A DNA stretch of 64,000 nucleotides from positions 1,116,001 to 1,180,000 of the forward strand of contig NZ_ACQA01000001.1 of assembly GCF_000182645.1 (NCBI RefSeq), written 5' to 3'. Under the pieces are notes generated by a model. That model was not told where the DNA came from. It searched no databases and saw only the letters and a list, made by a program, of their open reading frames with translations. The DNA comes from Brucella intermedia LMG 3301 (GTDB lineage Bacteria > Pseudomonadota > Alphaproteobacteria > Rhizobiales > Rhizobiaceae). Positions 19,491 to 27,508 of this stretch are shown here, piece by piece (within the stretch, counting starts at the first letter, position 1; each line of letters starts with the position of its first letter). The position numbers and the translations under genes are program-made.

Positions 19491-19688
19491 TGGAGCCCGA
19501 TCCGGTTCACATAGCGCCTGTGGCTATCGCTTCAGGAAGGGTGGAGGGAAGGCCGATTTCAAATTAAGGCAGATGCAGTTTTTGCGCCTGAAATACGCAA
19601 AACTGTATTTTCTGCACGGGAAACGGTGCAAAAACCCATGAAAATTTGTGGCGAACGCATGTCTTTTTCGTGTCGAAGGTTGCATTTT

Positions 19689-19703
19689 GAACAAAACAAG
19701 AAC
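19689..19703. promoter_or_regulatory. LexA (SOS) box of ssb
   Basis: GAACAAAACAAGAAC matches GAAC-N7-GAAC, the same site type and orientation as the uvrA box. It lies 191 bases upstream of the ssb start. Confidence 0.75.
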
Positions 19704-19893
19704 ATAAACTCTGTGGACATTGACAAATTCACCGCGCCGGACTGAGCGCTCATGGAGCCAGTCCTGTAAGGTGAGCATATGAGTTTCTGGTGATGGCGCA
19801 TCGCTGCGCCTGAGCTTTCAATTGGAAAGTGCCTCTTGTCCGTGCGAAGCTGTGCGGAAAGGGTGTGCATGCGAGACCCGGAGTAATTTTTCG

Positions 19894-20409
19894 ATGGCTG
19901 GTAGCGTCAACAAAGTCATTCTGGTCGGCAACCTTGGTGCCGATCCGGAAATTCGTCGTCTGAACTCGGGCGACGTGGTTGCCAATCTGCGCATTGCAAC
20001 GTCTGAAAGCTGGCGTGACCGCCAGACCGGCGAACGCAAGGACCGCACCGAATGGCACAGCGTCGTCATTTTCAACGAGAACCTTGCCAAGGTCGCGGAG
20101 CAATATCTGAAGAAGGGCGCCAAGGTCTATATCGAGGGTGCGCTCCAGACCCGCAAATGGCAGGACCAGAACGGCAATGACCGTTACTCGACGGAAGTCG
20201 TGCTGCAGAAGTTCCGCGGCGAGTTGCAGATGCTCGACAGCCGTGGTGAAGGCGGCGGTGAGGGCCGTTCGTTCGGCGGTGGCGGCAATCGCAACCAGAT
20301 GTCGGATTATTCCGGTGGCGGCGGCGACTTCGGTTCGTCCGGCCCGTCTTCGGGTGGCGGCAGCGGCGGCGGTTTCTCCCGCGACCTGGATGACGAAATT
20401 CCGTTCTGA
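19894..20409 (+). CDS. ssb: single-stranded DNA-binding protein SSB
   Basis: 171 residues from the ATG at 19894 (GGAG at 19880-19883, a rather long 10-base spacing). The OB-fold occupies residues 1-110 ([15 protein letters not shown] to RGELQML), a glycine- and serine-rich linker follows (about 115-160), and the acidic tip DDEIPF ends the protein, the docking site for repair and replication partners. SSB coats single-stranded DNA as a tetramer. An upstream SOS box suggests induction by DNA damage together with uvrA. A terminator follows at once. Confidence 0.97.
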   Translation: MAGSVNKVILVGNLGADPEIRRLNSGDVVANLRIATSESWRDRQTGERKDRTEWHSVVIFNENLAKVAEQYLKKGAKVYIEGALQTRKWQDQNGNDRYSTEVVLQKFRGELQMLDSRGEGGGEGRSFGGGGNRNQMSDYSGGGGDFGSSGPSSGGGSGGGFSRDLDDEIPF

Positions 20410-20445
20410 GAACGCGTATAATCCGATTTATTAGTGAAATTCGAT

Positions 20446-20476
20446 AAGGCGCTGTTTTACAGCGCCTTTCTGTTTT
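20446..20476 (+). terminator. rho-independent terminator of ssb
   Basis: AAGGCGCTGT (20446-20455), loop TTT, ACAGCGCCTT (20459-20468), then TCTGTTTTTT. Confidence 0.85.
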
Positions 20477-20531
20477 TTGAAATGATGTTCTGGCGTCCAA
20501 AACGGCAGAAATACCTGCGCCCGAAATTGGA

Positions 20532-20602
20532 GCATGATTCCGAAAAGGGGAACGGCCTACGCAGGGAAATCAGTCTATCGGACTGAATTCTGATCCTGTT
20601 TC
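20532..20602. repeat. degenerate dispersed repeat between ssb and arsH
   Basis: GCATGATTCCGAAA (20532-20545) recurs exactly at 33408-33421 after the phnD terminator. The following bases carry GATT/AATC-type inverted blocks. It resembles the left end of the 108-bp family A repeat and marks the junction between core and accessory DNA. Confidence 0.45.
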
Positions 20603-20695
20603 GATCGGATGAAATCACGCCCAAACAATAGCTTGCGGCGGGATGACTAACTACTTGAAGGCATCCCGCTGCCTGTGCGCCAGACTGCCGGAATG

Positions 20696-21409
20696 TCAGA
20701 TCGATTGCAGCGAGACCCGCTTTTCAAGCAGGGCAGCAGCTTCCTTCCGTTCGCTGTAACGGTTCGTCAGATGGTCTGAAATACCGCGCGTCAGCAAGGT
20801 GAACTTCATCAGTTCTTCCATGACGTCGACGACGCGATCATAGAATGACGAGGGTTTCATGCGGCCGGCATCATCGAATTCCTGCCAGGCCTTGGCGACC
20901 GATGACTGGTTGGGAATGGTAATCATCCGCATCCAGCGGCCGAGAATACGCATCTGGTTGACGGCATTGAAGCTTTGCGAACCGCCGGAGACCTGCATTA
21001 GGGCCAGTGTTCGCCCTTGCGTTGGGCGGATCGCGCCACCGGGCAGGGGAATCCAGTCGATCTGCGCTTTCATTACGGCACTCATCGCGCCATGGCGTTC
21101 AGGACTTGTCCAGACCTGCCCCTCCGACCAGAGCATCGCCTCGCGCAGTTCCTGCACCTTGGGGTGATCCGGCGTCCCATGGTCCGGCAAAGGCAGGCCA
21201 TCGGCATGGAAAACGCGGGTTTCGGCGCCCATTGCATCAAGCAGTTGCTGCGCTTCCAGCGTCAGGAAACGGCTATAGGAACGTTCGCGCAACGATCCGT
21301 AGAGCAGCAGGATACGAGGCTTATGGTCCGGGAAAGGTGCGCGAAGAGCATTCTCATCCGGCAGGAGAAAGGATTTCCGGTCGAGGTTGGGCAAGTCCGC
21401 GGCAGTCAT
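20696..21409 (-). CDS. arsH: organoarsenical oxidase ArsH
   Basis: 237 residues from the ATG at 21409, which overlaps the arsC stop (ATGA) and has GGAGAAAGGA upstream. The flavodoxin-like fold has the FMN phosphate loop [10 protein letters not shown] (about 38-47) and the ArsH segments [18 protein letters not shown] and [13 protein letters not shown]. ArsH is an NADPH-dependent FMN enzyme that oxidises trivalent methylated or aromatic arsenicals to less toxic pentavalent forms. It is the last gene of arsR-acr3-arsC-arsH, all on the minus strand. Confidence 0.93.
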   Translation of the reverse strand: MTAADLPNLDRKSFLLPDENALRAPFPDHKPRILLLYGSLRERSYSRFLTLEAQQLLDAMGAETRVFHADGLPLPDHGTPDHPKVQELREAMLWSEGQVWTSPERHGAMSAVMKAQIDWIPLPGGAIRPTQGRTLALMQVSGGSQSFNAVNQMRILGRWMRMITIPNQSSVAKAWQEFDDAGRMKPSSFYDRVVDVMEELMKFTLLTRGISDHLTNRYSERKEAAALLEKRVSLQSI

Positions 21410-21816
21410 TTCCTTTCTCCATAGGTGACCTGCTCGCCATCTTCCTTGGTGAAGGATGCAACCGGGTTTTCCAGAATATCCAGAACCAGCTCGGAAGGAC
21501 GGCAAAGCCGGGTGCCGCGCGGAGTTTCAACAATCGGCCGGTTGATCAGAATCGGATGGGCCATCATGAAGTCGATCAGTTCCTCATCAGTCCATTTCGG
21601 ATCGGACAGGCCGAGTTCGGCATAGGGCGTACCTTTCTCGCGCAGCAGTTCGCGCGGCGTCAGATTCATCGCCGCAAGCAGGCCGACCAGACGTTCCCGC
21701 GTGGGCGGGTTCTGCACATATTCGACAATCACAGGCTCTTCGCCGCTCGCCCGGATCATAGCCAGCGTATTGCGCGAGGTGCCGCATTTCGGGTTGTGAA
21801 AAATAGTGACGGTCAT
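21406..21816 (-). CDS. arsC: glutaredoxin-dependent arsenate reductase ArsC
   Basis: 136 residues, Spx/ArsC thioredoxin-like family. Catalytic Cys11 lies in HNPKCGTSR and the arginines R59, R93 and R106 match the three that bind arsenate in E. coli ArsC (R60, R94, R107). The enzyme reduces As(V) to As(III) with glutathione and glutaredoxin, giving the substrate of the efflux pump. Its start overlaps the end of acr3 (21813) and its end overlaps arsH by four bases, so the three are translationally coupled. Confidence 0.95.
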   Translation of the reverse strand: MTVTIFHNPKCGTSRNTLAMIRASGEEPVIVEYVQNPPTRERLVGLLAAMNLTPRELLREKGTPYAELGLSDPKWTDEELIDFMMAHPILINRPIVETPRGTRLCRPSELVLDILENPVASFTKEDGEQVTYGERK

Positions 21817-22874
21817 CGGGTGTTTCCTGTTTGTGTTGCAGGCTTCTGATCGGCGCCGCGTTCATACCAGTCTTTGGAGCGGTTCACGATCCAGACGACC
21901 GACAGCATGACCGGCACCTCGACGAGAACGCCCACCACTGTTGCGAGCGCCGCGCCGGATGAAAAACCGAAAAGGCTGATTGCAGCGGCTACGGCAAGTT
22001 CAAAGAAATTCGACGCGCCGATGAGGGCCGACGGTCCGGCAACGCTGTGCTTTTCGCCGGACAGGCGGTTGAGAAGATAGGCCAGCCCCGAATTGAAATA
22101 GACCTGAATGAGGATCGGCACCGCCAGCATGGCGATGATGAGCGGCTGCGCGATGATCTGTTCGCCCTGAAAACCGAAGAGCAGGACGAGAGTGGCGAGC
22201 AGCGCCACAAGCGAGAGCGGTTGCAGTGTCTTCAGCAGCCTGTCGAGCGCGCTTTGTCCGCCACCCGCCAGCAGGCTTCGCCGGATGATCTGCGCAAGGA
22301 TCACCGGAATGACGATATAGAGGACAACGGAAAGAACAAGCGTATCCCATGGAACCGTAATGGCCGAAAGCCCAAGCAGAAGCCCGACGATCGGAGCAAA
22401 GGCTATGACCATGATGGCGTCATTCAATGCGACCTGGGACAGGGTGAAGTGCGGCTCTCCTTTGGTCAGGCTGGACCATATGAAGACCATGGCCGTGCAG
22501 GGTGCTGCGGCAAGGATGATAAGGCCTGCAATGTAAGAGTCGATCTGGTCGGCAGGCAGATGCGGGCGGAAAAACCAGCCGATGAACAGCCATGCAAGAA
22601 GCGCCATCGAGAACGGCTTGACGGCCCAGTTGATGAACAGCGTGACGCCGATGCCCCGCCAGTGCCGACCGACTTGCCGAAGCGCGGCGAAGTCGATTTT
22701 CAAAAGCATGGGAATAATCATCAGCCAGATGAGAACGGCGACGGGAATATTGACCTTGGCAATCTCGGCGGAGCCGATAGCGTGGAACAGTGCCGGGAAA
22801 AGATGCCCCAGAGCGACGCCCGCAACAATGCAAAGGGCAACCCAGACGGTCAGATACCGTTCAAAGACAGACAT
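21813..22874 (-). CDS. acr3: arsenite efflux permease, ACR3 family
   Basis: 353 residues with about ten hydrophobic segments from MSVFERYLTVWVALCIVAG onward. The signature AAPCTAMVFIWSSL carries the conserved cysteine in the fourth helix that is needed for arsenite transport in Acr3, and the protein is of the BASS superfamily rather than ArsB. It exports As(OH)3 across the inner membrane by proton exchange. GGAG lies eight bases before the ATG. The gene follows arsR after 142 bases and overlaps arsC. Confidence 0.95.
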   Translation of the reverse strand: MSVFERYLTVWVALCIVAGVALGHLFPALFHAIGSAEIAKVNIPVAVLIWLMIIPMLLKIDFAALRQVGRHWRGIGVTLFINWAVKPFSMALLAWLFIGWFFRPHLPADQIDSYIAGLIILAAAPCTAMVFIWSSLTKGEPHFTLSQVALNDAIMVIAFAPIVGLLLGLSAITVPWDTLVLSVVLYIVIPVILAQIIRRSLLAGGGQSALDRLLKTLQPLSLVALLATLVLLFGFQGEQIIAQPLIIAMLAVPILIQVYFNSGLAYLLNRLSGEKHSVAGPSALIGASNFFELAVAAAISLFGFSSGAALATVVGVLVEVPVMLSVVWIVNRSKDWYERGADQKPATQTGNTR

Positions 22875-23016
22875 CAGCGTTGCTCCACATGCCTACATTT
22901 CGGCGTCAGGGTGTTTCTCATGGGCGACTGCCTGCCCGTGCGCGCGCCGGGCGCCAGTTGAAACCGATTTGTCATTTTAACGTCCGTTGAGGTGAACTGG
23001 CGTCGCCAGAACGTGG

Positions 23017-23376
23017 TTATTGAGCGGCGTCAGCCGTCCTGGGTTCGCAGCAAGGTGTCAGGCTTTGGAGCAGAGGCGCGCAGAGTTCGGCGCTGCCGCC
23101 GCAACAATCCTTGATCATGAAAAGCGTCAGATCGCGAAACTGATCCAGATCCGCGCGATAGATGATCGAGCGGCTTTGCCGCTCGCTCCTAACGAGACCA
23201 GCCCGTGACAGGGTAGCCAGATGGGCGGACATCGTATTTTGCGGAATGTCCAGCATACGGGCCAACTCGCCCGCCCTGATCCCGGCGGGTTCGTGTCGGA
23301 CCAGCAATCGAAAGGTATCGAGCCTTGTCGATTGGGCGAGAGCGGCAAAAGCCAGGATTGCAGATTCGTTTTCCAT
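23017..23376 (-). CDS. arsR: arsenic-responsive repressor ArsR
   Basis: 119 residues, ArsR/SmtB winged helix. The recognition helix lies near IPQNTMSAHLATLSRAGLV (44-62). The classical ELCVCDL arsenic site in alpha-3 is absent; cysteines are at the C-terminus instead: C91-C92-GGSAELC99 and C109-C110. This resembles the Acidithiobacillus-type ArsR, which binds As(III) through a CC...C site outside the DNA-binding helix. Arsenite binding would release the repressor from the operator just upstream and open arsR-acr3-arsC-arsH. Confidence 0.92.
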   Translation of the reverse strand: MENESAILAFAALAQSTRLDTFRLLVRHEPAGIRAGELARMLDIPQNTMSAHLATLSRAGLVRSERQSRSIIYRADLDQFRDLTLFMIKDCCGGSAELCAPLLQSLTPCCEPRTADAAQ

Positions 23377-23403
23377 ATATCCAGAATAATGGATATAATA
23401 TCC
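23377..23403. promoter_or_regulatory. ArsR operator
   Basis: ATATCC (23377-23382), GGATAT (23391-23396) and ATATCC (23398-23403) form overlapping inverted repeats directly upstream of the arsR ATG. The position over the promoter fits auto-repression by ArsR. Confidence 0.65.
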
Positions 23404-23528
23404 ACGTCAAGCTGCGATCTGGAGTGGCCATCCAGCAGTTAAGCCTTATGCCAGTGGGGTGAAGCGAACGCAGCCCGGATAATGCCTAATCGGCCCAGAG
23501 GCTTAACCAAAACTGCATGGCGGACACC

Positions 23529-24278
23529 TCAGCTGTTCTCGTCATTCTCGATGGAGAACTCCATGCGATCCGCCGAAAATCGCGACAGGGAATATTGGAT
23601 CGGTTTTCCCTCAGTATCGACGTTTACTGCACGCGCTGTCACGACGATGGCACCCGGAGACAGTTTCAAGATTCTCAAGTCTTCCGGACCGGCATGACGG
23701 GCCGATATGACAGTCGATTTTCGCAGGTAATCGGCGATCCCCGCAGCCTTGAACGCAGCCGTTATCGAGCCGCTTTCCGCATAATCCTCTGCAAAGGAAG
23801 GAAAGCGCGCGGCATCGATCCAGTGAGTCGCAATCGAAATCGGATAACCATCGGCGTTGTGCATCGTTTCAAGCCGGATCACCTCATCGCCCGCATGCAG
23901 TTCAAGCGCGTCCGCGATTTCCCGGGTCGCGATTTCCCTGCCTGAGGCCAGCAGAATCCCCTGCATTTCACGCACCTGCGAAGCGAGCGACTGGGAAATG
24001 CGGGTGCGGCGTCCGATCTGGTAGGTGAGGCGCCTTGCGTTGGCGACAAAGGTGCCGCGTCCTTGCTCGGCGCGCAGCACGCCTTCCTGCGTCAACGCTG
24101 CAATGGCGCTGCGCACCGTATGGCGATTGACCCCGAACCTGTCGGCCAGCTCCATCTCGGCAGGCATGCGCGCGCCGGATTGAAGCTTACCCGCCATGAT
24201 GTCGCCGCGTATCTCATCGGCAATCTGCCGCCAGATCGCAACGCCGCTGTTTCTCTCAATGTGTCTGGTCTTTGCCAT
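23529..24278 (-). CDS. phnF: GntR/HutC-family regulator PhnF
   Basis: 249 residues from the ATG at 24278 (a TTG directly before it is also possible). The N-terminal winged helix is GntR type (VAIWRQIADEIRGDIMAGKL, then PAEMELADRFGVNRHTVRSA), and the C-terminal UTRA ligand domain spans about 95-245. PhnF represses C-P lyase genes. The gene is divergent from phnG; the region between contains a perfect inverted repeat and a PHO box, so it probably controls phnG and itself. Its ligand is unknown. Confidence 0.9.
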   Translation of the reverse strand: MAKTRHIERNSGVAIWRQIADEIRGDIMAGKLQSGARMPAEMELADRFGVNRHTVRSAIAALTQEGVLRAEQGRGTFVANARRLTYQIGRRTRISQSLASQVREMQGILLASGREIATREIADALELHAGDEVIRLETMHNADGYPISIATHWIDAARFPSFAEDYAESGSITAAFKAAGIADYLRKSTVISARHAGPEDLRILKLSPGAIVVTARAVNVDTEGKPIQYSLSRFSADRMEFSIENDENS

Positions 24279-24281
24279 CAA

Positions 24282-24299
24282 CTGTCATCGTCCTGTCAT
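24282..24299 (+). promoter_or_regulatory. PHO box of the phnG operon
   Basis: CTGTCATCGTCCTGTCAT is an exact CTGTCAT-N4-CTGTCAT, the consensus PhoB site. It lies between phnF and phnG, three bases from the phnF start codon. Confidence 0.9.
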
Positions 24300-24331
24300 T
24301 GGCAGGGTGTATTCATTCTGGTATTGTATAG

Positions 24332-24351
24332 TTGTCTATATAACTAGACAA
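24332..24351. promoter_or_regulatory. PhnF operator
   Basis: TTGTCTATATAACTAGACAA is a perfect 7-6-7 inverted repeat with the GTCTA/TAGAC arms typical of HutC-type GntR regulators. It sits 42 bases before phnG. Confidence 0.75.
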
Positions 24352-24393
24352 TTTGAAAGATCGCGTCAACAGGATTTGAAGGCAGGGAAGCTC

Positions 24394-24909
24394 ATGTACG
24401 GTACGGAGCATGGTGCGAAGGGAGGCGGAGCCGGTTCCGCCACTGAAAGCAAAAAGGCACCGGATGCAGTGCAGCTCGCACGGCAGGTAAGCATGGCGGT
24501 TCTTGCGCGCGCCAGCAGCGAAGAATTGCAGGCCTTCTGGCAGGCATGGTCCGACAAGCCGGAATTTGAGGTTTTGCGCGGGCCGGAAACCGGCCTTGTG
24601 ATGCTGCGCGGACGCATCGGCGGCGGCGGCGCTCCCTTCAATGTGGGCGAGGCGACCGTGACGCGCGCCACTGTGCGGCTTTCCGATGGTTCGGTCGGTC
24701 ACTCTTATGCGCTTGGCCGCGATCAGGAAAAGGCGCGCCTTGCCGCTCTCTTCGATGCGCTTTGGCTGGATGAAAGCCGCCGCGACGCGGTGGAAACGCA
24801 GGTGCTGGGCGTCCTGCGCAAACGGCATGACGATGCCGACGCCACGCTGCGCGGCGAAGCGGCTGCTACCAAGGTCGATTTCTTCACTATGGTTCGGGGA
24901 GACAATTGA
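24394..24909 (+). CDS. phnG: C-P lyase core subunit PhnG
   Basis: 171 residues from the ATG at 24394 (GGGAAG upstream). The PhnG domain begins near AVQLARQVSMAVLARAS (about 25-40) and includes RGPETGLVMLRGRIGGGGAPFN, the conserved centre of the family, followed by the SVGHSYALGRDQEKAR segment. PhnG is part of the PhnGHIJ complex and assists PhnI in joining methylphosphonate to the ribose of ATP. The first 20 residues are Gly/Ser-rich and longer than in E. coli. Its stop overlaps the phnH start (TGATG). Confidence 0.93.
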   Translation: MYGTEHGAKGGGAGSATESKKAPDAVQLARQVSMAVLARASSEELQAFWQAWSDKPEFEVLRGPETGLVMLRGRIGGGGAPFNVGEATVTRATVRLSDGSVGHSYALGRDQEKARLAALFDALWLDESRRDAVETQVLGVLRKRHDDADATLRGEAAATKVDFFTMVRGDN

Positions 24910-25521
24910 TGCTTCCTTCTTCTCCAGCATTTGAAGGCGGTCTGGCTAATCCGGTGACGGATGCGCAGTCGGTCTTTCATGCCGTCATGCACGCCATGGC
25001 CAATCCCGGCCGCATCTATCCGCTGGCCGCAGCTGCCACGCCGCCGCAGCCGCTGACGCCGGAACTGGGTGTAATCGCTGCAACCCTGCTCGATCATGAT
25101 GCGACGGTGTGGTGCGATGCGGCGATAGCCGCCAATGAATATGCAACCGCCTGGGTTACTTTCCACACCGGTGCGCCCCGTGTCGAAAATGCCGATGCCG
25201 CGCAATTTTTCTCTCGTAAGCGATGTGTCGCTGCTGCCGTCCCTAGCCGATTTTTCGCAAGGCAATGCCGAGTTTCCCGATCGTTCCACAACCATCGTGC
25301 TGGCTGTCGCGTCGCTGAAAGGCGGGCAGGGCTTTGTGTTGAAAGGCCCCGGCATTGATGGCGAGCGTTCGCTCCGCGTCGATGGTCTGCCGCAGGATTT
25401 CATCCAGCAATGGCGTGAAAACGGTGCGCAATATCCGCTTGGCGTTGACCTTGTTCTGGTCTGCGACGGCGCTGTTGCAGCACTTCCCCGCACAACCAGA
25501 ATTTCTGCTCTGGAGGGCTGA
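24909..25521 (+). pseudogene. phnH: phnH, C-P lyase subunit, interrupted by a +1 frameshift
   Basis: The gene starts at 24909 and encodes a good PhnH N-terminus (FEGGLANPVTDAQSVFHAVM) up to VENADAAQF. It then leaves frame at a T5 tract (25206-25210). The rest of PhnH (SLVSDVSLLPSLADFSQ to RISALEG) continues in the +1 frame to the stop at 25521. Removing one T would restore a 203-residue protein of normal size with no other defect. Both halves look under selection, so this is a sequencing error or a very recent mutation. PhnH is a needed subunit of the C-P lyase core, so a true frameshift should abolish phosphonate use. phnI follows after two bases. Confidence 0.85.
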
Positions 25522-25523
25522 AA

Positions 25524-26633
25524 ATGTATGTTGCCGTAAAGGGTGGCGAAACGGCCATCCGCAATGCCCACCGTCTTCTCGATGATCGTCGTCGCGGTGA
25601 CCGTTCGGTTCCAGCGCTTCGCCTCGACCAGATTGCCGAACAGCTGGCGCTGGCGGTTGATCGCGTCATGGCGGAAGGTTCGCTCTATGACCGTGAACTG
25701 GCAGCCCTTGCCGTGCGTCAGTCGCGTGGCGATCTGATCGAAGCAATCTTTCTGGTGCGCGCCTATCGCACCACCTTGCCGCGCTTCGGCTATTCCCGTC
25801 CGATGGAAACGGCACAAATGCTGATTGAGCGCCGCATTTCGGCGACCTATAAGGATCTGCCGGGTGGCCAGCTTCTGGGGCCGACCTTCGATTATACCCA
25901 TCGGCTGCTTGATCCCGATTTGGCTGGCGATGTGGCTGTGCCGGAACCGGAACTGCGCCCCGCAGAACCCGAAGAAACGCCGCGTGTAACCGATATTCTC
26001 GGCGTCAACGGCATGATCGAGGAAGACGGCTCGCTGCCGGACGGTCACGAACCGGGCGATTTGACCCGCGAACCATGGACATTTCCGATGGAGCGCGACC
26101 TGCGCTTGCAGGCATTGGCGCGCGGCGACGAGGGCTTTCTGCTGGCGCTCGGCTATTCCACCCAGCGCGGCTATGGCAACAACCACCCATTCGTTGGCGA
26201 AATCCGCATCGGCGAAGTCGAGGTCGAGTTCGATGTGCCGGAGCTTGGCTTTGCCGTCTCGCTGGGTCGCGTACAGCTGACCGAATGCCAGATGGTCAAC
26301 CAGTTCAAGGGTTCGGCCAAGCAGCCGCCGCAGTTTACACGCGGCTATGGGCTGGTGTTCGGCCAGAGCGAGCGCAAGGCCATGTCCATGTCGCTCTGCG
26401 ACCGTGCGCTGCGCGTGCGCGAATTCGATACGGATGTGACCGCACCCGCACAGGATGAGGAATTCGTCATTTCCCATTCCGACAATGTGCAGGCCACCGG
26501 CTTCGTCGAACATCTGAAACTGCCGCACTACGTGGATTTTCAGGCAGAACTCGAACTCATCCGCCGTATGCGCGCCGAATATGAGCAAGCGAACAACGAT
26601 ACCGAAAGTTTGGCAAAGGAGGCCGCGGAATGA
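25524..26633 (+). CDS. phnI: C-P lyase core subunit PhnI
   Basis: 369 residues, full length. Landmarks are the start MYVAVKGGETAIRNAHRLL, the segment GYSRPMETAQMLIERRISATYKD in pieces of 90-115, and the conserved LALGYSTQRGYG...HPFVGEIRIGEVEVEF region near 190-220. PhnI is the nucleosidase-like subunit that exchanges the adenine of ATP for phosphonate, making the ribose-5-triphosphate phosphonate. The end overlaps phnJ by four bases (ATGA). Confidence 0.95.
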   Translation: MYVAVKGGETAIRNAHRLLDDRRRGDRSVPALRLDQIAEQLALAVDRVMAEGSLYDRELAALAVRQSRGDLIEAIFLVRAYRTTLPRFGYSRPMETAQMLIERRISATYKDLPGGQLLGPTFDYTHRLLDPDLAGDVAVPEPELRPAEPEETPRVTDILGVNGMIEEDGSLPDGHEPGDLTREPWTFPMERDLRLQALARGDEGFLLALGYSTQRGYGNNHPFVGEIRIGEVEVEFDVPELGFAVSLGRVQLTECQMVNQFKGSAKQPPQFTRGYGLVFGQSERKAMSMSLCDRALRVREFDTDVTAPAQDEEFVISHSDNVQATGFVEHLKLPHYVDFQAELELIRRMRAEYEQANNDTESLAKEAAE

Positions 26634-27508
26634 GCGATCTGGCCAATTACAACTTCGCCTATCTGGACGAGCAGACCAAGCGGATGATCCGCCGCGCCAT
26701 TCTGAAGGCCATTGCCATTCCCGGCTATCAGGTGCCGTTTGCCAGCCGTGAAATGCCGATGCCTTATGGCTGGGGCACGGGCGGCGTGCAGGTGACGGCC
26801 TCGATCATCGGGCCGGATGATGTGCTGAAAGTCATCGATCAGGGTGCCGACGACACGACCAACGCCGTCTCCATCCGTGCCTTCTTCCAGAAAACGGCCG
26901 ATGTTGCCGTCACCACCCATACGGGTGAGGCGACGATCATCCAGACCCGTCACCGCATTCCGGAATATCCGCTGACCGAAGGGCAGGTGATCGTCTATCA
27001 GGTGCCGATCCCGGAACCGCTGCGTTTCCTTGAACCGCGCGAAACCGAAACCCGCAAGATGCACGCGCTTGCCGAATATGGCCTCATGCATGTGAAGCTC
27101 TACGAAGACATTGCGCGGCACGGCCATATCGCCAAGACCTACGATTATCCGGTGATGATCGAAGGGCGCTATGTGATGGCGCCTTCGCCGACGCCGAAAT
27201 TCGACAATCCGAAAATGCACATGTCTCCGGCATTGCAGCTGTTCGGTGCCGGGCGCGAAAAGCGCATCTATGCCGTGCCGCCCTATACGGATGTTGTGAG
27301 CCTCGATTTCGAGGACCACCCATTTGAGGTGCAGAAGTTCAAGGAACCGTGCGCGCTTTGCGGCGCGAAGGGCGTCTATCTCGATGAAGTCGTGCTGGAT
27401 GATCGCGGCGGCTCGATGTTCGTCTGCTCCGACACCGATTTTTGCGAAGACCGTCAGGCGAATGGCCATTTCGGCCATCTGGCAGCGAACAAGGAGGCCG
27501 CACAATGA
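26630..27508 (+). CDS. phnJ: carbon-phosphorus lyase catalytic subunit PhnJ
   Basis: 292 residues. The cysteines C241, C244, C266 and C272 fall at the same positions as in the E. coli enzyme, where three bind the radical-SAM 4Fe-4S cluster and C272 forms the thiyl radical. Gly32 (AIAIPGYQVPF), the site of the glycyl radical, is also kept. PhnJ breaks the C-P bond of the ribose-phosphonate intermediate, releasing the alkane and a cyclic phosphate. The catalytic gene is intact even though phnH upstream is frameshifted. Confidence 0.97.
   Translation: MSDLANYNFAYLDEQTKRMIRRAILKAIAIPGYQVPFASREMPMPYGWGTGGVQVTASIIGPDDVLKVIDQGADDTTNAVSIRAFFQKTADVAVTTHTGEATIIQTRHRIPEYPLTEGQVIVYQVPIPEPLRFLEPRETETRKMHALAEYGLMHVKLYEDIARHGHIAKTYDYPVMIEGRYVMAPSPTPKFDNPKMHMSPALQLFGAGREKRIYAVPPYTDVVSLDFEDHPFEVQKFKEPCALCGAKGVYLDEVVLDDRGGSMFVCSDTDFCEDRQANGHFGHLAANKEAAQ

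Larger units (their letters stand above)
18903..19893. other. uvrA-ssb divergent intergenic region (991 bp)
   Basis: No convincing protein gene is seen; open frames here lack ribosome sites and known motifs. It contains an SOS box near uvrA (19041-19055), a small hairpin CTGTCA/TGACAG (19104-19119), a strong Shine-Dalgarno (GGAGGTAAGGAG, 19216-19227) before an eight-codon frame at 19229, an orphan plus-strand terminator (19447-19490) and a second SOS box (19689-19703) before ssb. A non-coding transcript ending near 19490 is likely. Confidence 0.6.

Noticed and set aside
18899..19510. 203-residue minus-strand frame upstream of uvrA
   Set aside because: Lies across the uvrA SOS box and promoter, has no ribosome site and no recognisable domain; the region is better read as regulatory and non-coding.
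22872..22973. 33-residue minus-strand frame between arsR and acr3, ending in TGATG at the acr3 start
   Set aside because: Suggestive of a leader peptide, but it lacks a convincing ribosome site and acr3 has its own.
25206..25210. programmed frameshift in phnH
   Set aside because: A T5 tract is too short for efficient slippage and no stimulatory structure is apparent; error or mutation is simpler.
24723..26588. 621-residue minus-strand open frame over phnG-phnI
   Set aside because: Antisense shadow of phn genes in GC-rich DNA; no ribosome site and no family motifs, while the plus strand encodes clear PhnG, PhnH and PhnI.
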